Source: Prasinococcaceae sp. CCMP 1430
Taxonomy: Eukaryota > Prasinodermophyta > Palmophyllophyceae > Prasinococcales > Prasinococcaceae
NCBI GenBank assembly: GCA_013416795.1
Contig: RQSC01000001.1
Location: 329,715-393,714, forward strand
Reading direction: 5' to 3'
Length of the DNA: 64,000 bases
The notes beneath the pieces were generated by a model. The model worked only from the letters and a program-made list of their open reading frames with translations. It made no database searches and was not told the DNA's origin. This document shows positions 30,140 to 40,800 of this stretch, in pieces. Made by a program: the position numbers and the translations under genes. Numbering within the stretch: the first letter of the stretch is position 1; every line of letters begins with the position of its first letter.

Positions 30140-31098
30140 CGCCCCCTCCCCTCTTCCCCCCGGCCAGACGCCCTGCCCTCACGCACAGCGGCGCTCTCCG
30201 GCGCTCCCGCCCCGGGCGGCGGGCCTCGCCGCCTGCGGCGGGCGCTCGCTGGCAACCCGCGGCGGAGGCGGCGGAGGCGGCGGCGGAGGCGGAGGCGGCG
30301 GCGCGGTGACGCACGCGGGCGGGCGAGGGGATACGCATCGCCGCGCACTTTCCCCTCTTCTCCCCTTATCCCCCACCCCTTCCTCTCTGTGCTCTCTCTC
30401 GCGGGCGCGAGCGCGAGCGCAGGCGCGAGGGAGGGAGGGGTGGCTAGCACGACGTGCGTTTGAGGGCGCGGGCGGGCGAGGCTGCTTGCGGGTGGGCGTG
30501 GGGCTGGGGCCGAGCGTGGGCGCGATGGAGGCGTGCACGGGAATCGCGCGGGTGGGGACGGCGGCGCGGCCCGCGGCGGCGGCCACGCGTGGAAGGATCC
30601 GGGCAGCGGCCGCGGCTGCGCCTCGCCCCGCCTCGCGCGCGCGGGCCGCTCCATCGATCGATGGGAGGCGCACGCGCGCGCACCCGGCCGGCCGAGGGCC
30701 CCATCCGCAACGGCGGAACTCGAATTCGACGACCCGCGCAACTCGCGGAAGGCACGTGGCGCAAACGGAAACGGAAAATTGGCGCGGCGCCGCAAAACAC
30801 GCCGGAGCGAACAATCCGATACGCACCGCTGCGGTTCCGGCAAAACTTCCAGGCAGCCAGCCAGACAGCCAGACCGGCAGGCAGGCAGGCAAAAATCGAC
30901 GCTCGGGGCAAGAAGCAAGTCCAGCCAGCCGGTGCCAACTTGACCAGCCGATTGATGCACGCACGCGGATCCATAGTGAAAAAATGCCCCCGAAACAAAT
31001 CCACGCGGCTATTTCGTCAACAGCGGCTGGTGTGCGCGTGCCACTCGATTTGATACGAAATCAGCGAGCGAGCGAGCGGCTCGCGGCCACGTCGGAAC
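30140..31098. other. Divergent intergenic region with GGC/GGA-rich repeat
   Basis: Contains an imperfect GGAGGCGGC tract at about 30258-30305 and CAGCCAGC/GGCAGGCA clusters at about 30848-30892. An ATG at 30525 opens an Ala/Arg/Ser-rich stretch (MEACTGIARVGTAARPAAAA) that would suit a transit peptide for the FKBP gene downstream, but no phase-compatible donor was found. Confidence 0.4.
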
Positions 31099-32355
31099 GT
31101 GGCAGTTCAACCTGCCCGCCACATCAGCGCTTCGCCGCCCCCCGCCCCCGCCAGCGGGGCCTCGCGGCGTTGCGCGCGCGCGGGCGGCGGGCGGCGCGGA
31201 GGGCGCCAGTGGGAAGACCGATACGACGAGTTTTACTCGGAGTCCAACCCCTTCCCCGAGGAGCTCGTGGCAGGCCCCACAACTGGTGCGGGCCATGCAG
31301 CGCTCAGCACGTGGTCAGCGGCGCGCGTGCGCCTCGTCGGCACTTTCATCGGGCCATACCACCGCACGCGCGGCGAGGACATCGGCGGGCTGGATCCGCA
31401 GCGAGAGGCCGTGTACACGCCGCCGCCTTTCACTGGTGGCAAGCTGCTCGACCCCTCGATGGGCCTGATGCCCGGGGTGGCCCACAGCTATCCCGTCGGT
31501 CACGAGCACATATACTTCGACGCCGGTAGGGAGCTGCGCGCGCCGGCCGACTGTGGCACGCCCGCGCCGCGCGCGGCACCGCTGCCCAACGGCGTGATGA
31601 GCAAGGTGATGACCGTGGGATCCAAGGAGCGCTACCCCAAGGACATTGACGTGGTCAACTTCCACGCGACCGCGTGGGACAGGGAGAGTGGCATCATGCT
31701 GGGCACGACCACGCGCGGCAATGGCACGCCGCAGCTGCGCCCTCTGGACTCCATTGACGGAGGCCTTCGCGGGGTCCTCGAGGCCATGTCTCCGGGCGAA
31801 CGGCGGCGCGCGTGGGTGGAGGACAGGTGCTACGATCTGCACATGCTCGACTGCCTCGAGTGCTGGACCCCCGAAACGCCCGCTGACGTCGGGAACGCGC
31901 CCGCGTCTGCCACGAGCGTTGAGCTCGTTGCCGACGACGGCAGTGGTGCTACCGCGTCACTTCATTACATCACGCTCTCCGAGGGCGCGCCGGGCGGTGA
32001 CACGCCTGACGTGTTTGACGAGGTGCGCGTTCACTACTCGTGCTGGACCGCCGACGGAGAGCTCGTCGAAACGACAGGATGGCACGGCATGCCCGCAGAG
32101 CTCCCCGTGGGCGCCGTCGTGCCCGGGCTGTCCGCTGCGCTGCAGCAAATGAGCGTCGGCGAGAGCGTGCGCGTGTGGTTGCCGTCCGAGCTGGCGTACG
32201 GCGATGTGGACCTGCCCGAGAACGATGTCCCCACGGGCCCCCTCACGTTTGAAGTTGAGCTCCTGGGCATCCAGCGCGAAACCAAGACGGGCATCAGACT
32301 CCCGACGGTCGTTGAGCCAAACACCGGGCCATCTGCGATCCAAAAGATGTTCTAA
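31099..32355 (+). CDS. FKBP-type peptidyl-prolyl isomerase domain protein
   Basis: Open frame to the stop at 32355, about 400 residues. The C-terminal domain is FKBP-like: FDEVRVHYSCWTADGELVET, then ELPVGAVVPGLSAALQQMSVGE, RVWLPSELAYGD and GPLTFEVELLGI, the usual order of FKBP strands. An upstream half (about 185-265) looks like a second, degenerate FKBP fold (LRPLDSIDGGLRGVLEAMSPGERRRAWV). The N-terminal region (DRYDEFYSESNPFPEEL, GTFIGPYHR) is unassigned. No in-frame ATG occurs at the 5' end. The frame opens after a stop at 31053, the listed start is a GTG, and CCCCGCCAG at 31154 is a good acceptor. An upstream exon, perhaps a targeting peptide, is therefore expected. Conserved aromatic pocket residues are only partly kept, so isomerase activity is uncertain. 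Confidence 0.72.
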   Translation: MAVQPARHISASPPPAPASGASRRCARAGGGRRGGRQWEDRYDEFYSESNPFPEELVAGPTTGAGHAALSTWSAARVRLVGTFIGPYHRTRGEDIGGLDPQREAVYTPPPFTGGKLLDPSMGLMPGVAHSYPVGHEHIYFDAGRELRAPADCGTPAPRAAPLPNGVMSKVMTVGSKERYPKDIDVVNFHATAWDRESGIMLGTTTRGNGTPQLRPLDSIDGGLRGVLEAMSPGERRRAWVEDRCYDLHMLDCLECWTPETPADVGNAPASATSVELVADDGSGATASLHYITLSEGAPGGDTPDVFDEVRVHYSCWTADGELVETTGWHGMPAELPVGAVVPGLSAALQQMSVGESVRVWLPSELAYGDVDLPENDVPTGPLTFEVELLGIQRETKTGIRLPTVVEPNTGPSAIQKMF

Positions 32356-32506
32356 GTTGCGGCGCGCTTGGGGTACCGCTACGGCCGGTAATGTATTGTG
32401 GACACCCGTGCACACCCACATGCGCAACGAACGCGCCATACGTTGCGGCCAATGCAGTAGAGCGCAACGAGCACGCACAGGGCCCTTGCTTACGCGTGCG
32501 TGCTAG

Positions 32507-34045
32507 CTAGGGACCGGCGCCTTCCTCGATCCCGAAGCGTTCTCGCATCTCCCTCGGCAGAGAGAAAGGGTTGACTATCTCACCACCAGCACCACACCTG
32601 TGCCGCCTATACTTGGGGTCCTCGTGGTCGAAGAACGGGCAGCGCCCTATCTTGGTGTGGCTCTGCAGCCCGCAGCCGCATCGCATGCACAGGAAGCTAC
32701 TTGTGTCGTTGTGGCCGCTGCCAAGCTTAGCGAAGTAGCCCTCGCAGGCTAAACACTCCGTGCAGCGCCCGCGCACGTCGTTGAACAGGTCACAAGAGGT
32801 CTCGTCGAGCTCGGGGCCGTCGGGGCCAACGTGCACACGCCACTATCGCGGAGTTTGTGCGCGTCAGGATCCAAGCCTTGCGTGCACGGACGCACAATGT
32901 ACACACCAACGCACTCACGTTCGTGCGCAAGCTTTCGCGGCACACACCTTATGCGCTGTCAGCTCCCGCTCCGAACCGCGCTTCTCCTTCTCCGCTCGAT
33001 CTCGCTTGCGATTTAAGTCTGTCATGGCGGTGAATTTCGCCACATTGCTGCCGTCCACCACGCCTCCCTGCATGCCGATCGACTCGAAGCCATTCGAGAG
33101 CTTCTTGCCGTCGTTGTTGTGCGGCGAGCGGTACACAGGCAGGCGCGCGGCGTTTTCGAAGGCCTTGCGCCGCTCGGCGGCCTCACATCGCTCGCGCTCT
33201 CGCCTCTCAATCGCGCGCGAAGAATCGCCCCCCTTGGCCTGCGCCTGGTCCAAGCCCTCTCGCAGCCCTCCGTCCTCGCCGCATGCGGCCAGGCCGCGCT
33301 CGTACGCCTCTGCCGCCTCATCATACTTGCGCAGCATGAGCATCGCCTGCCCAAGTCGGCCGTATGGTTTCGCCCATGCGCGATTGAGCTCGATCGCGCG
33401 CTCTGCGTCCCACGCCGCCTCGGCGTACCTTTTCAATTTGAGATAACACGCCGCGCGATTCGAGAGGCACTTCCCGCCGAGATTGTCGTCGCCCCGTCCG
33501 GCCCGGCTCCCCACCGCATTGATGGCCTGCGTGTAAAAGTCGCACGCTTTCTCGGGCCTGCCGGCGCCGAAGGCAGCGTTGCCCTCGTCGCGGTAGTGTG
33601 CAGCGCGCTCGAGCGGTGGTTTATCGCGGAAACGCTCCGGCGCGGCGCCTGCGGCCGACTCCGCGGCGCGGCGTACCTCGTCGCGCTCGGTCTGCGTTGC
33701 CGAAGGATCGAAGAAATCGCCGTCATCGGCCTCGCCCTCGAGGATGAGACGACAATTCTGGTTGAGCTTGAGGTCCTTGAGCTTAGTTGCATCAATGGTG
33801 AGCCCAAGCTTGACCGCGGTCCTCTTCGCCACTGCGTCGTCTGCGGGACGTATTTGCTGCCTGCTCCGGCGGACCTTGGTGCGCTCTTGGATGGCGCGCC
33901 TAAGATCGAGCACGGTCGCGTTCTCGTCGAGCTCGAGCTTGATTGTGCGGCCATCCCAAAAGACGACAAAGCCTAGCTTCCGCACGGACTTGAGAGTGCC
34001 CATCAGGTCGCCCAGTTTGAGGGCTGTGCCCTTCTCCACAGGCAT
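32507..34045 (-). CDS. UBL-like / TPR / Cys-rich zinc-binding protein
   Basis: Minus-strand model: complement(join(32507-32842, 32948-34045)), intron gtgtgt...gatag, phase 0, 477 aa. Residues about 1-105 have a ubiquitin-like pattern: GRTIKLELDENATVLDLRRAI followed, after a charged loop, by LKDLKLNQNCRLILEGE. Residues about 150-265 form three TPRs of the chaperone-cofactor type (YRDEGNAAFGAGRPEKACDF; CLSNRAACYLKLKRYAEAA; AKPYGRLGQAMLMLRKYDEA). A basic helix follows. Exon 2 adds a Cys-rich module with C-x2-C pairs at about 393/396 and 418/421, extra Cys at 399 and 423, and His at 410 and 428, consistent with one or two zinc sites. I know no named family with this order. Exon 2 is short but keeps frame, and its Cys spacing is too regular for a shadow. 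Confidence 0.72.
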
Positions 34046-34753
34046 GGTGCGAACCGCCGACAGCCCCCCCCACCCTCGCCTCCCTCCCGCACGAGCGACA
34101 ACACCCACACGCGCTCACCGCCCGCTCTCCTGGCACTCGCACCCTCCGCTCCCTTCACCCTCCTCTCCGCGCCTCCGCCCGCGGCTGGGCCACGGGCCGC
34201 GCGGGCGCCGCCGGCGGCGGGCAGCGGTGTGTGGCGCGTGCGCCCGTTCGCGCGCGTTCCCCCGGCGCGCGAGGACGCTTCGCGCGCCCGCTCATCGTCC
34301 CGCCCCGAGCGCATGCGGCGCGCCCCTCACAAACGCCTCCGTTGTGCGCCTGCGTTTCGATACGGCGATCCGTTCCCCGAGACCGGCAATGGATCGCCCA
34401 TCAAATAACCTCTCGGCGTGGGAGTGGCTTTTTGGTGGCCACGCGGAGGGGCTTTGGTTGGGGAATCGAACGGCGTCGACGCCTCCCCTCCCTCCAGCGT
34501 TGGTTTACTGTACATACGGCTGACGCCGATCAAGCGCGTGGTCGAGGGAGACGGGGGTTGCGGGTCGGACCCAAGCGGGAGACGGAGAGGAGGGGTGCTA
34601 CGGACCTCGCCGCATTAGGTGACAAGCGGGCGTCGTGCTCGCGCTTGCGCACGCTGACATGCGTCACCCAGGCTCAGAGCGACGCGCCTGCCAATCTGCG
34701 TTGCATCGTCTGAGGTCACTTAAATGCGGCGCCTCAGGCCGCGAAGGCAGATC
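34046..34753. other. Intergenic region
   Basis: About 700 bp between the TPR gene start and the WDR92 gene stop (both minus strand). GC-rich near the TPR gene, lower GC from 34330. It should contain the TPR gene promoter and the WDR92 3' UTR. No repeat, RNA or further gene seen. Confidence 0.4.
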
Positions 34754-36110
34754 TCACAGCTTGTTGAGCCTGGAACAGATCACAACGCGTATGGACTGGT
34801 CGAAGGAGCCACACACGGCGAGCCCCTCCTTGTCCTGGCTCCAGTCCCAGCAGTTGACGGGTTGCGTGCTCAGCTGGCGGTACGTCAGGCAATGGACCTC
34901 ACCACACACGCCGTAGTCGTGGCCCTCTGCGTCCTGCGCACGGCGTTGGTCGGGGTACGAGTACTGTGCACGCCCACACACGAGCACGTTGTCGGGCACG
35001 GACGGGCGCGCACGTGAGCGCACGTTCGTCGAAAAACGGCGGCATTTGCATCAGCAGCGTCAGCTCATTTCTGGCACGCCGAGCACGCGCGCGCCCGGCT
35101 CGACATGCGCGTACCTTGTACAGCGAGACCGTTCCATCACCTCCTCCTACCATGAATAGATCGCGATTCTGGGGTAGGTGGCGTGTGCCCCAGAGTGTGG
35201 CCCCTGTGGGGAACTTCTCCGCTACACTCGCGTACCCCTTCTCCTTGTGACGTGTGCGCATGTCGAAGACGTGAAACTTGCCCTCGAGCGTGGCCACAGC
35301 GCATTTGTTCATGTGTATGTCCTTGCGGTCAAATTCAACGGCACACACGCCGTTCTTGACGTTCTTCTCCCACCTCACCTGCCCGTTGCGCAAATCGAAG
35401 AGCTTGACGTCGCCGTTGTCGTACCCAGCCAGCACGGACCTGTCGTCGTCGCAGTGCGAGTCACCGAAGGAGACACTCCAACAGTCGGGCACGGCCTCCA
35501 GACCCGCGGGCGGCTCAAAGGCCGCCACGGGCGCGTCCCGCTGGCGCGGATCCCACACGCACACGCGACCGTCCCGCGCCCCTGTCACGATTTCGGGCGC
35601 GCCATACCCTCTGCGCTGCCCCCCCATAGCGTCCATGGCGTTGATAATACCGCCGTGCGCCTGCACTTTCCACACTGGCGACGCCAGGCGCTCCAGGTCC
35701 CAACTGGCGAGCGTGCCAGCAAAGTCACCCGTAGCGATGTGGCGATCCGTCAGCGACGACGCTCCAAACGAGCCACAGCGGAGCGGGCTGGCGCTCTCCG
35801 CTTCGGTGAGCAGCTTCACGCCCGACCCATCAAGCTCGTACACTTGAAGCGCGCCGCTTCCGCGCGCATGGCTGCCGAGTACAACGAAGCGCGCACTCAA
35901 GGGCACCCATTTTGTGTCGTACACCGTGAGTGCCAGCGACTTGTGCACGTGTTCGAGGATCTGTGGACGGTTGGTCGCGTCGAGGCCGCCATACGTCGTT
36001 CGCTCCTCCTGCGGCTTGCCGCCGTCGGCACCGGGAGCGCCGCCGGGTGCGGCCGCGGCCGCGCCGGCCATCGCCTCACGCGCGAGGGCCATCTGCGCCT
36101 CCATCGACAT
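34754..36110 (-). CDS. DNAAF10: WD repeat protein 92 / dynein axonemal assembly factor 10
   Basis: Minus-strand model: complement(join(34754-34963, 35115-36110)), intron 34964-35114 (gtacgc...cacag, phase 0), 401 aa. Seven WD40 blades: VYDTKWVPLSARFVVLGSHA, TGDFAGTLASWDLE, AHGGIINAMDAMGG, TGARDGRVCVWDPRQ, AGYDNGDVKLFDLRNG, NGVCAVEFDRKDIHMNKCA with GKFHVFDMRTRH, and GGGDGTVSLYK. Exon 2 is a near-perfect WDR92 ending (QRRAQDAEGHDYGVCG, LSTQPVNCWDWSQDKEGLAV, DQSIRVVICSRLNKL). WDR92 (Monad) works with the R2TP/prefoldin-like complex to preassemble axonemal dynein in the cytoplasm, so the organism should build motile flagella. It starts divergently from the small gene at 36801. Confidence 0.93.
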
Positions 36111-36800
36111 GGCAGGCTTGCCTCTTCAGGCGCACGCCCGAGAGCCTCGAGCCTGGCGACGCGCGTGTCCGCGCAGGCCGGTCAAACGGTGCCACGTGCG
36201 CGCGCCCACGCCGCGCCCACGAGCAGGCGGGTTGGCTTTCGCTTTCGGTGTGGCAAGCTGCGGCCGGCCTCGGGCCGGCGAGGGCAGCCGGACACGACCT
36301 CGCTGCTCAATTGGCTGGCTCCAAGCGCACGGATCGCCGCCGCCGCGCGCGCGCGGTGTGCCACCCGCCCGAGCGCGCTGGCTGCCCGCCAGGCGGGCGC
36401 GCGGGTCGCCGATCACCGCTGCCCTGCCTCGGGGAACGCATGCGGCGCCGGTCAAATGCGGCGGCCTCGGCCACTCGCAGCCAACATTTACTTAACCCTA
36501 CATACGACCCCAAATGAACCCAAACCTCATTTTCTTCATTGGACGCGTGCTGGCAGCCTGGGGCGCCGGGCGCGGGCGCGGCACACAGCGTGCGGCCACC
36601 GGGCTGCCCCCTCCCCCCCCCCTCCCCCCCCCCCTTCGGGCCCCAACGCTCGGCCTCGCTTCTCTGTGGGCTTCTTTCGTGTGCGCGGGGCGCGCGCGGT
36701 CGTGAGGAGTGCCGCTCGACGGGTCACGCGCCTCAGTGTGCCCCCCCTCCCCACCCGCCCTCATCGTGCTCCGGCCAGTGGGCGCACCTCGAGGTCTTGG
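36111..36800. other. Divergent intergenic region
   Basis: Between WDR92 (minus) and the 89-aa gene (plus). Contains TTAACCCTACAT near 36490, a telobox-like word, a C-rich tract near 36608-36636, and a lower-GC patch at 36475-36545. No gene supported; the long open frame running through it from 35178 is a shadow of WDR92. Confidence 0.45.
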
Positions 36801-37070
36801 ATGGGCGGGCGTGAGGCGCGCGCAGGGGCGGCGGCCGTGGCGTCGGGAGCAGGCGCGGCGCCAGGCGGCGCGCCGACTGCTGAGCAGCTTCGCGTTGCCG
36901 CTGCTGAGCTCGGCGCAGTCAGGCCGGGCGCGCGCGTGTTTGCCGCCGCCGCGCCCGGTGGCGCGTTCTTCCCGGCGACGGCGGCGGATGCAAAAGCGCG
37001 CGTAGAGAAGGCCCTCAAGGCGGAGGAGGAGCGGGCGAAGGAGGAGCAGGCGAATCGTACGGTCTTATGA
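36801..37070 (+). CDS. Small coiled-coil protein, prefoldin-like
   Basis: ATG at 36801, 89 aa, single exon. After a Gly/Ala-rich start comes QLRVAAAELGAVRPGARVFA, a short hairpin-like segment (PGGAFFPATAADAKARVEK) and a charged helix ending EEERAKEEQANRTVL. A helix, a short RV/FF beta-hairpin, then a second helix is the layout of small prefoldin-like (beta-type) subunits. I regard that as a plausible guess, not a family match. It is clearly a separate gene: the next convergent gene ends 72 bp away, and the composition and the good ATG context (GGATGGGC) support coding. Confidence 0.55.
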   Translation: MGGREARAGAAAVASGAGAAPGGAPTAEQLRVAAAELGAVRPGARVFAAAAPGGAFFPATAADAKARVEKALKAEEERAKEEQANRTVL

Positions 37071-37141
37071 GAGCACAATGTACTAAGGGAATAATGATCA
37101 CAGCCCGCAACCTTCTACGGCACCCATCTCCGCCTGCGCGC

Positions 37142-38627
37142 TCATGCCTGTAGGGGCGCACGGCGCACCGATTCGGAAAACGGCATGGCGCGCGCTTCAG
37201 GTCCGGGGCTAAGGCTGGCCTTGGCCGCGAGAGGGGCCGCCAGGTCGTCCTCCTCATCGTCGTCCAAAGCCCATGGTGGACGAATCAAGCGCGGGGGCAA
37301 GGTCATCGCGCGCACAGGCTCAGGCGCTGGTTCGGGCGCGGCCGGTGGTGCGCCACCCCGCGAAGTCTCTCCACTCGGCTTTCGCTGCTTGCGCTCTGGC
37401 TTCTCTCGCTCTCCGTCCCGATCATGCCCCTTTCGCTCGCGATCCGTCGGCAACACAAGGTCCTCTCCCTTGCCCTCCGCTCGGTCGGCGGCCGCCGCCG
37501 CCTCGGCTGCCGCCTCGAGCCGCTCCAGCCTGTCGATGACCGCCGCCAGCGATGGCCTCTGTGCCCTCTTGGGCTTGATGCATTTCTTGGCGACGCGCGC
37601 GATCTCGAGGAAGGCATCGCGAGGCCATCGCGCGCTCGCGTCCGCCAGCGCCAGCGCCGAGCGCTCGCGCTTGAACGCGTCCTCCACTACCTCCACCAGC
37701 TCTTTGTCATCCACCATCGCAGGTTTGGCCGTGAGCATCTGCAGCACCATCACGCCGAATGAGTACACGTCACACGCTGCGTCATATCGCCCGGTGCGAG
37801 CAAACTCCGGACAGATGAAGCCGTACGTGCCCGCCAGGTGGCGCGTGGCCGCGTGTGTTGCTCCGGAGGCTTGCGCGGGGCCGTGCCTCGCGAGTCCGAA
37901 GTCCGCGAGGCAAGCGTTGTTTGACTTGTCAAGAAGCACGTTCGAGCCCTTCACGTCGAGGTCTATTCAGTCGCGCCGAGACGCCGTCAGCGCCATGCAC
38001 TCAAGCGCATCGAGCAGCGATAGAGCAGCGAGCAGGAAGGGCAGGCGCAAACGCGCGCGCCTTGGCGCAGGGTACGCTGCGAGCTAAGGGAGGGGTGCGA
38101 TCTGCCCCCCGAAGCTGGTGGCGACACGTACGTACGACGGGCGGGCTGAGCGAGTGCAGGTACATCAGCGCGCGGGCGAGCTGGCGCAACACCGAGAGGC
38201 GCACGCGCCAGTGCAGTGGTGGCAGCTTCGGGCCGTCCCGCCGCGGAAACAGCCGGTCGTCCACCGTGCCAGCGTCCATGAGCTCATACACTAACGCCCG
38301 CTCGCCATCGGGGCCGATAGCGCCCCCGATGAAGGTCACAACGTTCGGGTGCCGCAGTCTGGAGAGCACGGCCGCCTCCTGCTCATACTCGGCGGCGCTC
38401 TGGAGCGTGCTGATGCCATAGCGTGGGGTGGCCTTGAGGCGCATGCGCTTGACCGCCACAGGCGTGCCCCTTTCCTTGTTGAAGAGCTTACCGCTGTACA
38501 CAGGCCCGAAAGCTCCGTCGCCCAGGAGGTTGCGTTCGGAGAAGCCGTCGGTCGCCGCGACAATGTCGTCCCACTTCAGCTCCAGCGCCGACCCCCGCGG
38601 CACGTGAGGCGCGACCAGGGGCGCCAT
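37142..38627 (-). CDS. Protein kinase, RLK/Pelle-like cytoplasmic kinase
   Basis: Minus-strand model: complement(join(37142-37962, 38132-38627)), intron 37963-38131 (gtacgt...aatag, phase 1), 438 aa. Kinase motifs in order: LGDGAFGPVYSG (Gly loop), VAVKRM (Lys), YEQEAAVLSRLRHPNVV (helix-C Glu), LVYELMDAG (hinge), then across the splice HLDVKGSNVLLD (catalytic loop), LADFGLA, GTYGFICPEF, DVYSFGVMVLQML and a final RPSLAAVI. There is no signal peptide or TM segment, so it resembles plant receptor-like cytoplasmic kinases. The catalytic loop reads H-L-D rather than H-R-D, making it a non-RD kinase. The Asp, Lys and Asn are kept, so activity is expected. The tail is rich in Lys/Arg/Glu and then Asp/Glu. 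ATG 38627 is followed directly by the family's WDDIVAATDGFSERNLLG. It is divergent from the Ran gene. Confidence 0.88.
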
Positions 38628-38952
38628 CGCCGCCCCCGCCTCAGCCGCCGCGGCCCTCCCCCACGCGGCCCGCTGCCACCCGCGTCCCGCGGCGACGGTG
38701 TGGCTCAGAGGCGCGGGCGCCGGCGTCTTCGGGGAACGAACCAATTCAAACCTTGCGTGCATGGAGACGCGCCCCATGCATTCTGATGAGCACGGATGCA
38801 ATCATCATGTATCTGTGCGTGCGTGTTTTTTTTTTGCCGAGCATTTTTTATTTATTTTTGTGGCGTTTGGTGTTTGCGTGAGCGCGCGCGCGCGCGCGCG
38901 GGTGCCACACTGCACGCGAGGTGCCCCCCGCACATCCTCCCCTACAGGCGTC

Positions 38953-40757
38953 ATGGTGCGTGCGAGCGCATGCGATCGGGTGAACCGCGGCGGTGCCGGC
39001 AGCGGCAGCGCGCGCGCGCGCGGTGGGGGTGGATCAGGGGTCGCGACGCGCGCGCGCGCGCCCGCGCCACCACGCGACGTCTTTTTCTTGCGTTTTCTGC
39101 GCAGCTTTTCCGTGATTCGTCTTGGTGCACGTGTCGCGAACTCGAGGGGGACGCTCTTCGCGCTGCGCGCGCTCGCCCCGCCCGCGCTCGCCCTCACCCC
39201 CGCTCCCCTGTCGCCGCGAGGGGCGATTTCCCTTGCCCACCGGCGCGCCGATGCCCGACCTCCCCAACCCCACCGCGTGTCCACGCTGACCCAGCCGCCG
39301 CACCGACCGACTGCCGTCGTTTCAAATGCACGCGCGCGATTCGATCGCCGCCGGCCGCCGCCCCGCGCTGCGGGCTCTGTCCTCCACGCACCATCTCCTT
39401 CGCCCCCCCTCCCCCTCTACCGTGCATTCCACAGGCGCTCCCCGGTCAGGTCACGCCCGCTGGCGTGCCCGAGTTCAAGCTCGTGATCGTGGGCGACGGC
39501 GGCACCGGTGCGTCTGCGCGCGCCTGCGCTCCGCTGCTTCGCCCCCTCCACCGCCCCCGCCGTGCCCTCGCGGCGGCGGCCGCCGCCCAGCGACAGCGGG
39601 GCCAGTGCAAGCTGACGCGCGCCGTACCCCCATCCCGCCCGTCGTATCCTACCGCCGCGTAATAGGCAAGACCACCTTCGTGAAGCGTCACATCTCCGGC
39701 GAGTTCGAGAAGAAGTATGAGCGTAAGTGGCACGCGCCCGGTTGCACACCGCTCGCTCCGCTGCGGGCGCCGCCGCTCCATGCCTTTCGAGCGCGCGCTG
39801 CCCGCGTGCCGCTGACATGCCGCGCCGCACGCGCGCACGTGCCGCCCGCCGGTCCCGACCGCTCGCAGCGACCATCGGTGTGGAGGTCAAGCCGCTTGAC
39901 TTTACCACCAACCTCGGCAAGATCAGGTTCTACTGCTGGGACACCGCCGGCCAGGAGAAGTTCGGCGGGCTGCGTGACGGGTGCGTGTGCGCGCTGCGCG
40001 AGGGTGCGACTTCTTGGCGCGCGCCGCGCTTGGCAGGCGCAAGCGCGCGCACCCGGCCAGCTGGAGGGATGCGTGGCTGGATCTTGTAGGTGCAGGGCTG
40101 CCCTCAGTCGCGTGCCCACCCTGGCCAGCGCGTGCACATGGGTGCGCGATGCGGTGCATTGCAGCTTGGTGCATGCTTCGAATGCGGCGCGCTCATGCTG
40201 ACGCGATCCATGCGGCACAGGTACTACATCAAGGGCCAGTGCGCCATCATGATGTTCGACGTGACGTCGCGCCTGACGTACAAGAACATCCCCACCTGGC
40301 ACCGTGACCTCACGCGCGTGTGCGAGAACATCCCGATCGTGCTCTGTGGCAACAAGGTCGACGTGAAGAACCGCCAGGTGAAGGCGAAGCAGGTGACCTT
40401 CCACCGCAAGAAGAACCTCCAGTACTACGAGATCTCGGCCAAGTCGAACTACAACTACGAGAAGCCCTTCCTGTACCTCGCGCGTAAGCTCTGCGGCAAC
40501 CCCCAGCTGTTCTTCGTGGGCGAGGTGGCGCTCGCGCCGCCCGAGGCGCAGGTCGACGCGGCGGCGCAGGCGCAGCACGAGCAGGAGCTGGTGGCCGCGA
40601 TGGCGCAGCCGCTGCCCGAGGATGACGATGACTTCATGGTGAGTTGTGCGACGACAACCGTGCGCGATCGCGCCCGTGGCATTCTCGCCGACGTCCCCAC
40701 TGCGGGCATGCGCTGACACGCGCGCACGCGCCACGCCTGCTGCACGCTGCACAGTAA
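38953..40757 (+). CDS. RAN: Ran GTPase (nuclear transport)
   Basis: Six coding exons: 38953-38955, 39435-39507, 39666-39722, 39869-39980, 40221-40638, 40755-40757; 221 aa. G1 GDGGTGKTT, switch I KKYEPTIGVEV, G3 [17 protein letters not shown]4 NKVD, G5 EISAK, and the acidic tail [10 protein letters not shown] are all Ran-typical. Splice phases agree at every joint: KKYE-P-TIG is rebuilt from c|cg, and RDG-YY from gg|g. Donors are gtgcgt, gtgcgt, gtaagt, gtgcgt, gtgagt. The first coding exon is the ATG alone (ATG|gtgcgt, joined to GCG CTC CCC = ALP, as in other Ran proteins). The last is the stop codon alone (TTCATG|gtgagt...gcacag|TAA). Retaining the last intron would add about 25 unlike residues. 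Ran drives importin/exportin cargo exchange and spindle assembly. Confidence 0.88.
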
Positions 40758-40800
40758 TCCGCGAGCGCCGCTGCCCTGTGCTTTGTAAATGAACCCTTCC

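Noticed and set aside
30306-31529. A 407-codon frame starting before the FKBP gene
   Set aside because: It overlaps the FKBP frame in another phase and is Arg-rich without motifs. Only its start (ATG 30525) was kept as a possible targeting exon.
35178-37070. A 630-codon plus-strand open frame
   Set aside because: Its first part is antisense to WDR92 and the middle is low-complexity. Only the last 89 codons from ATG 36801 look like a gene.
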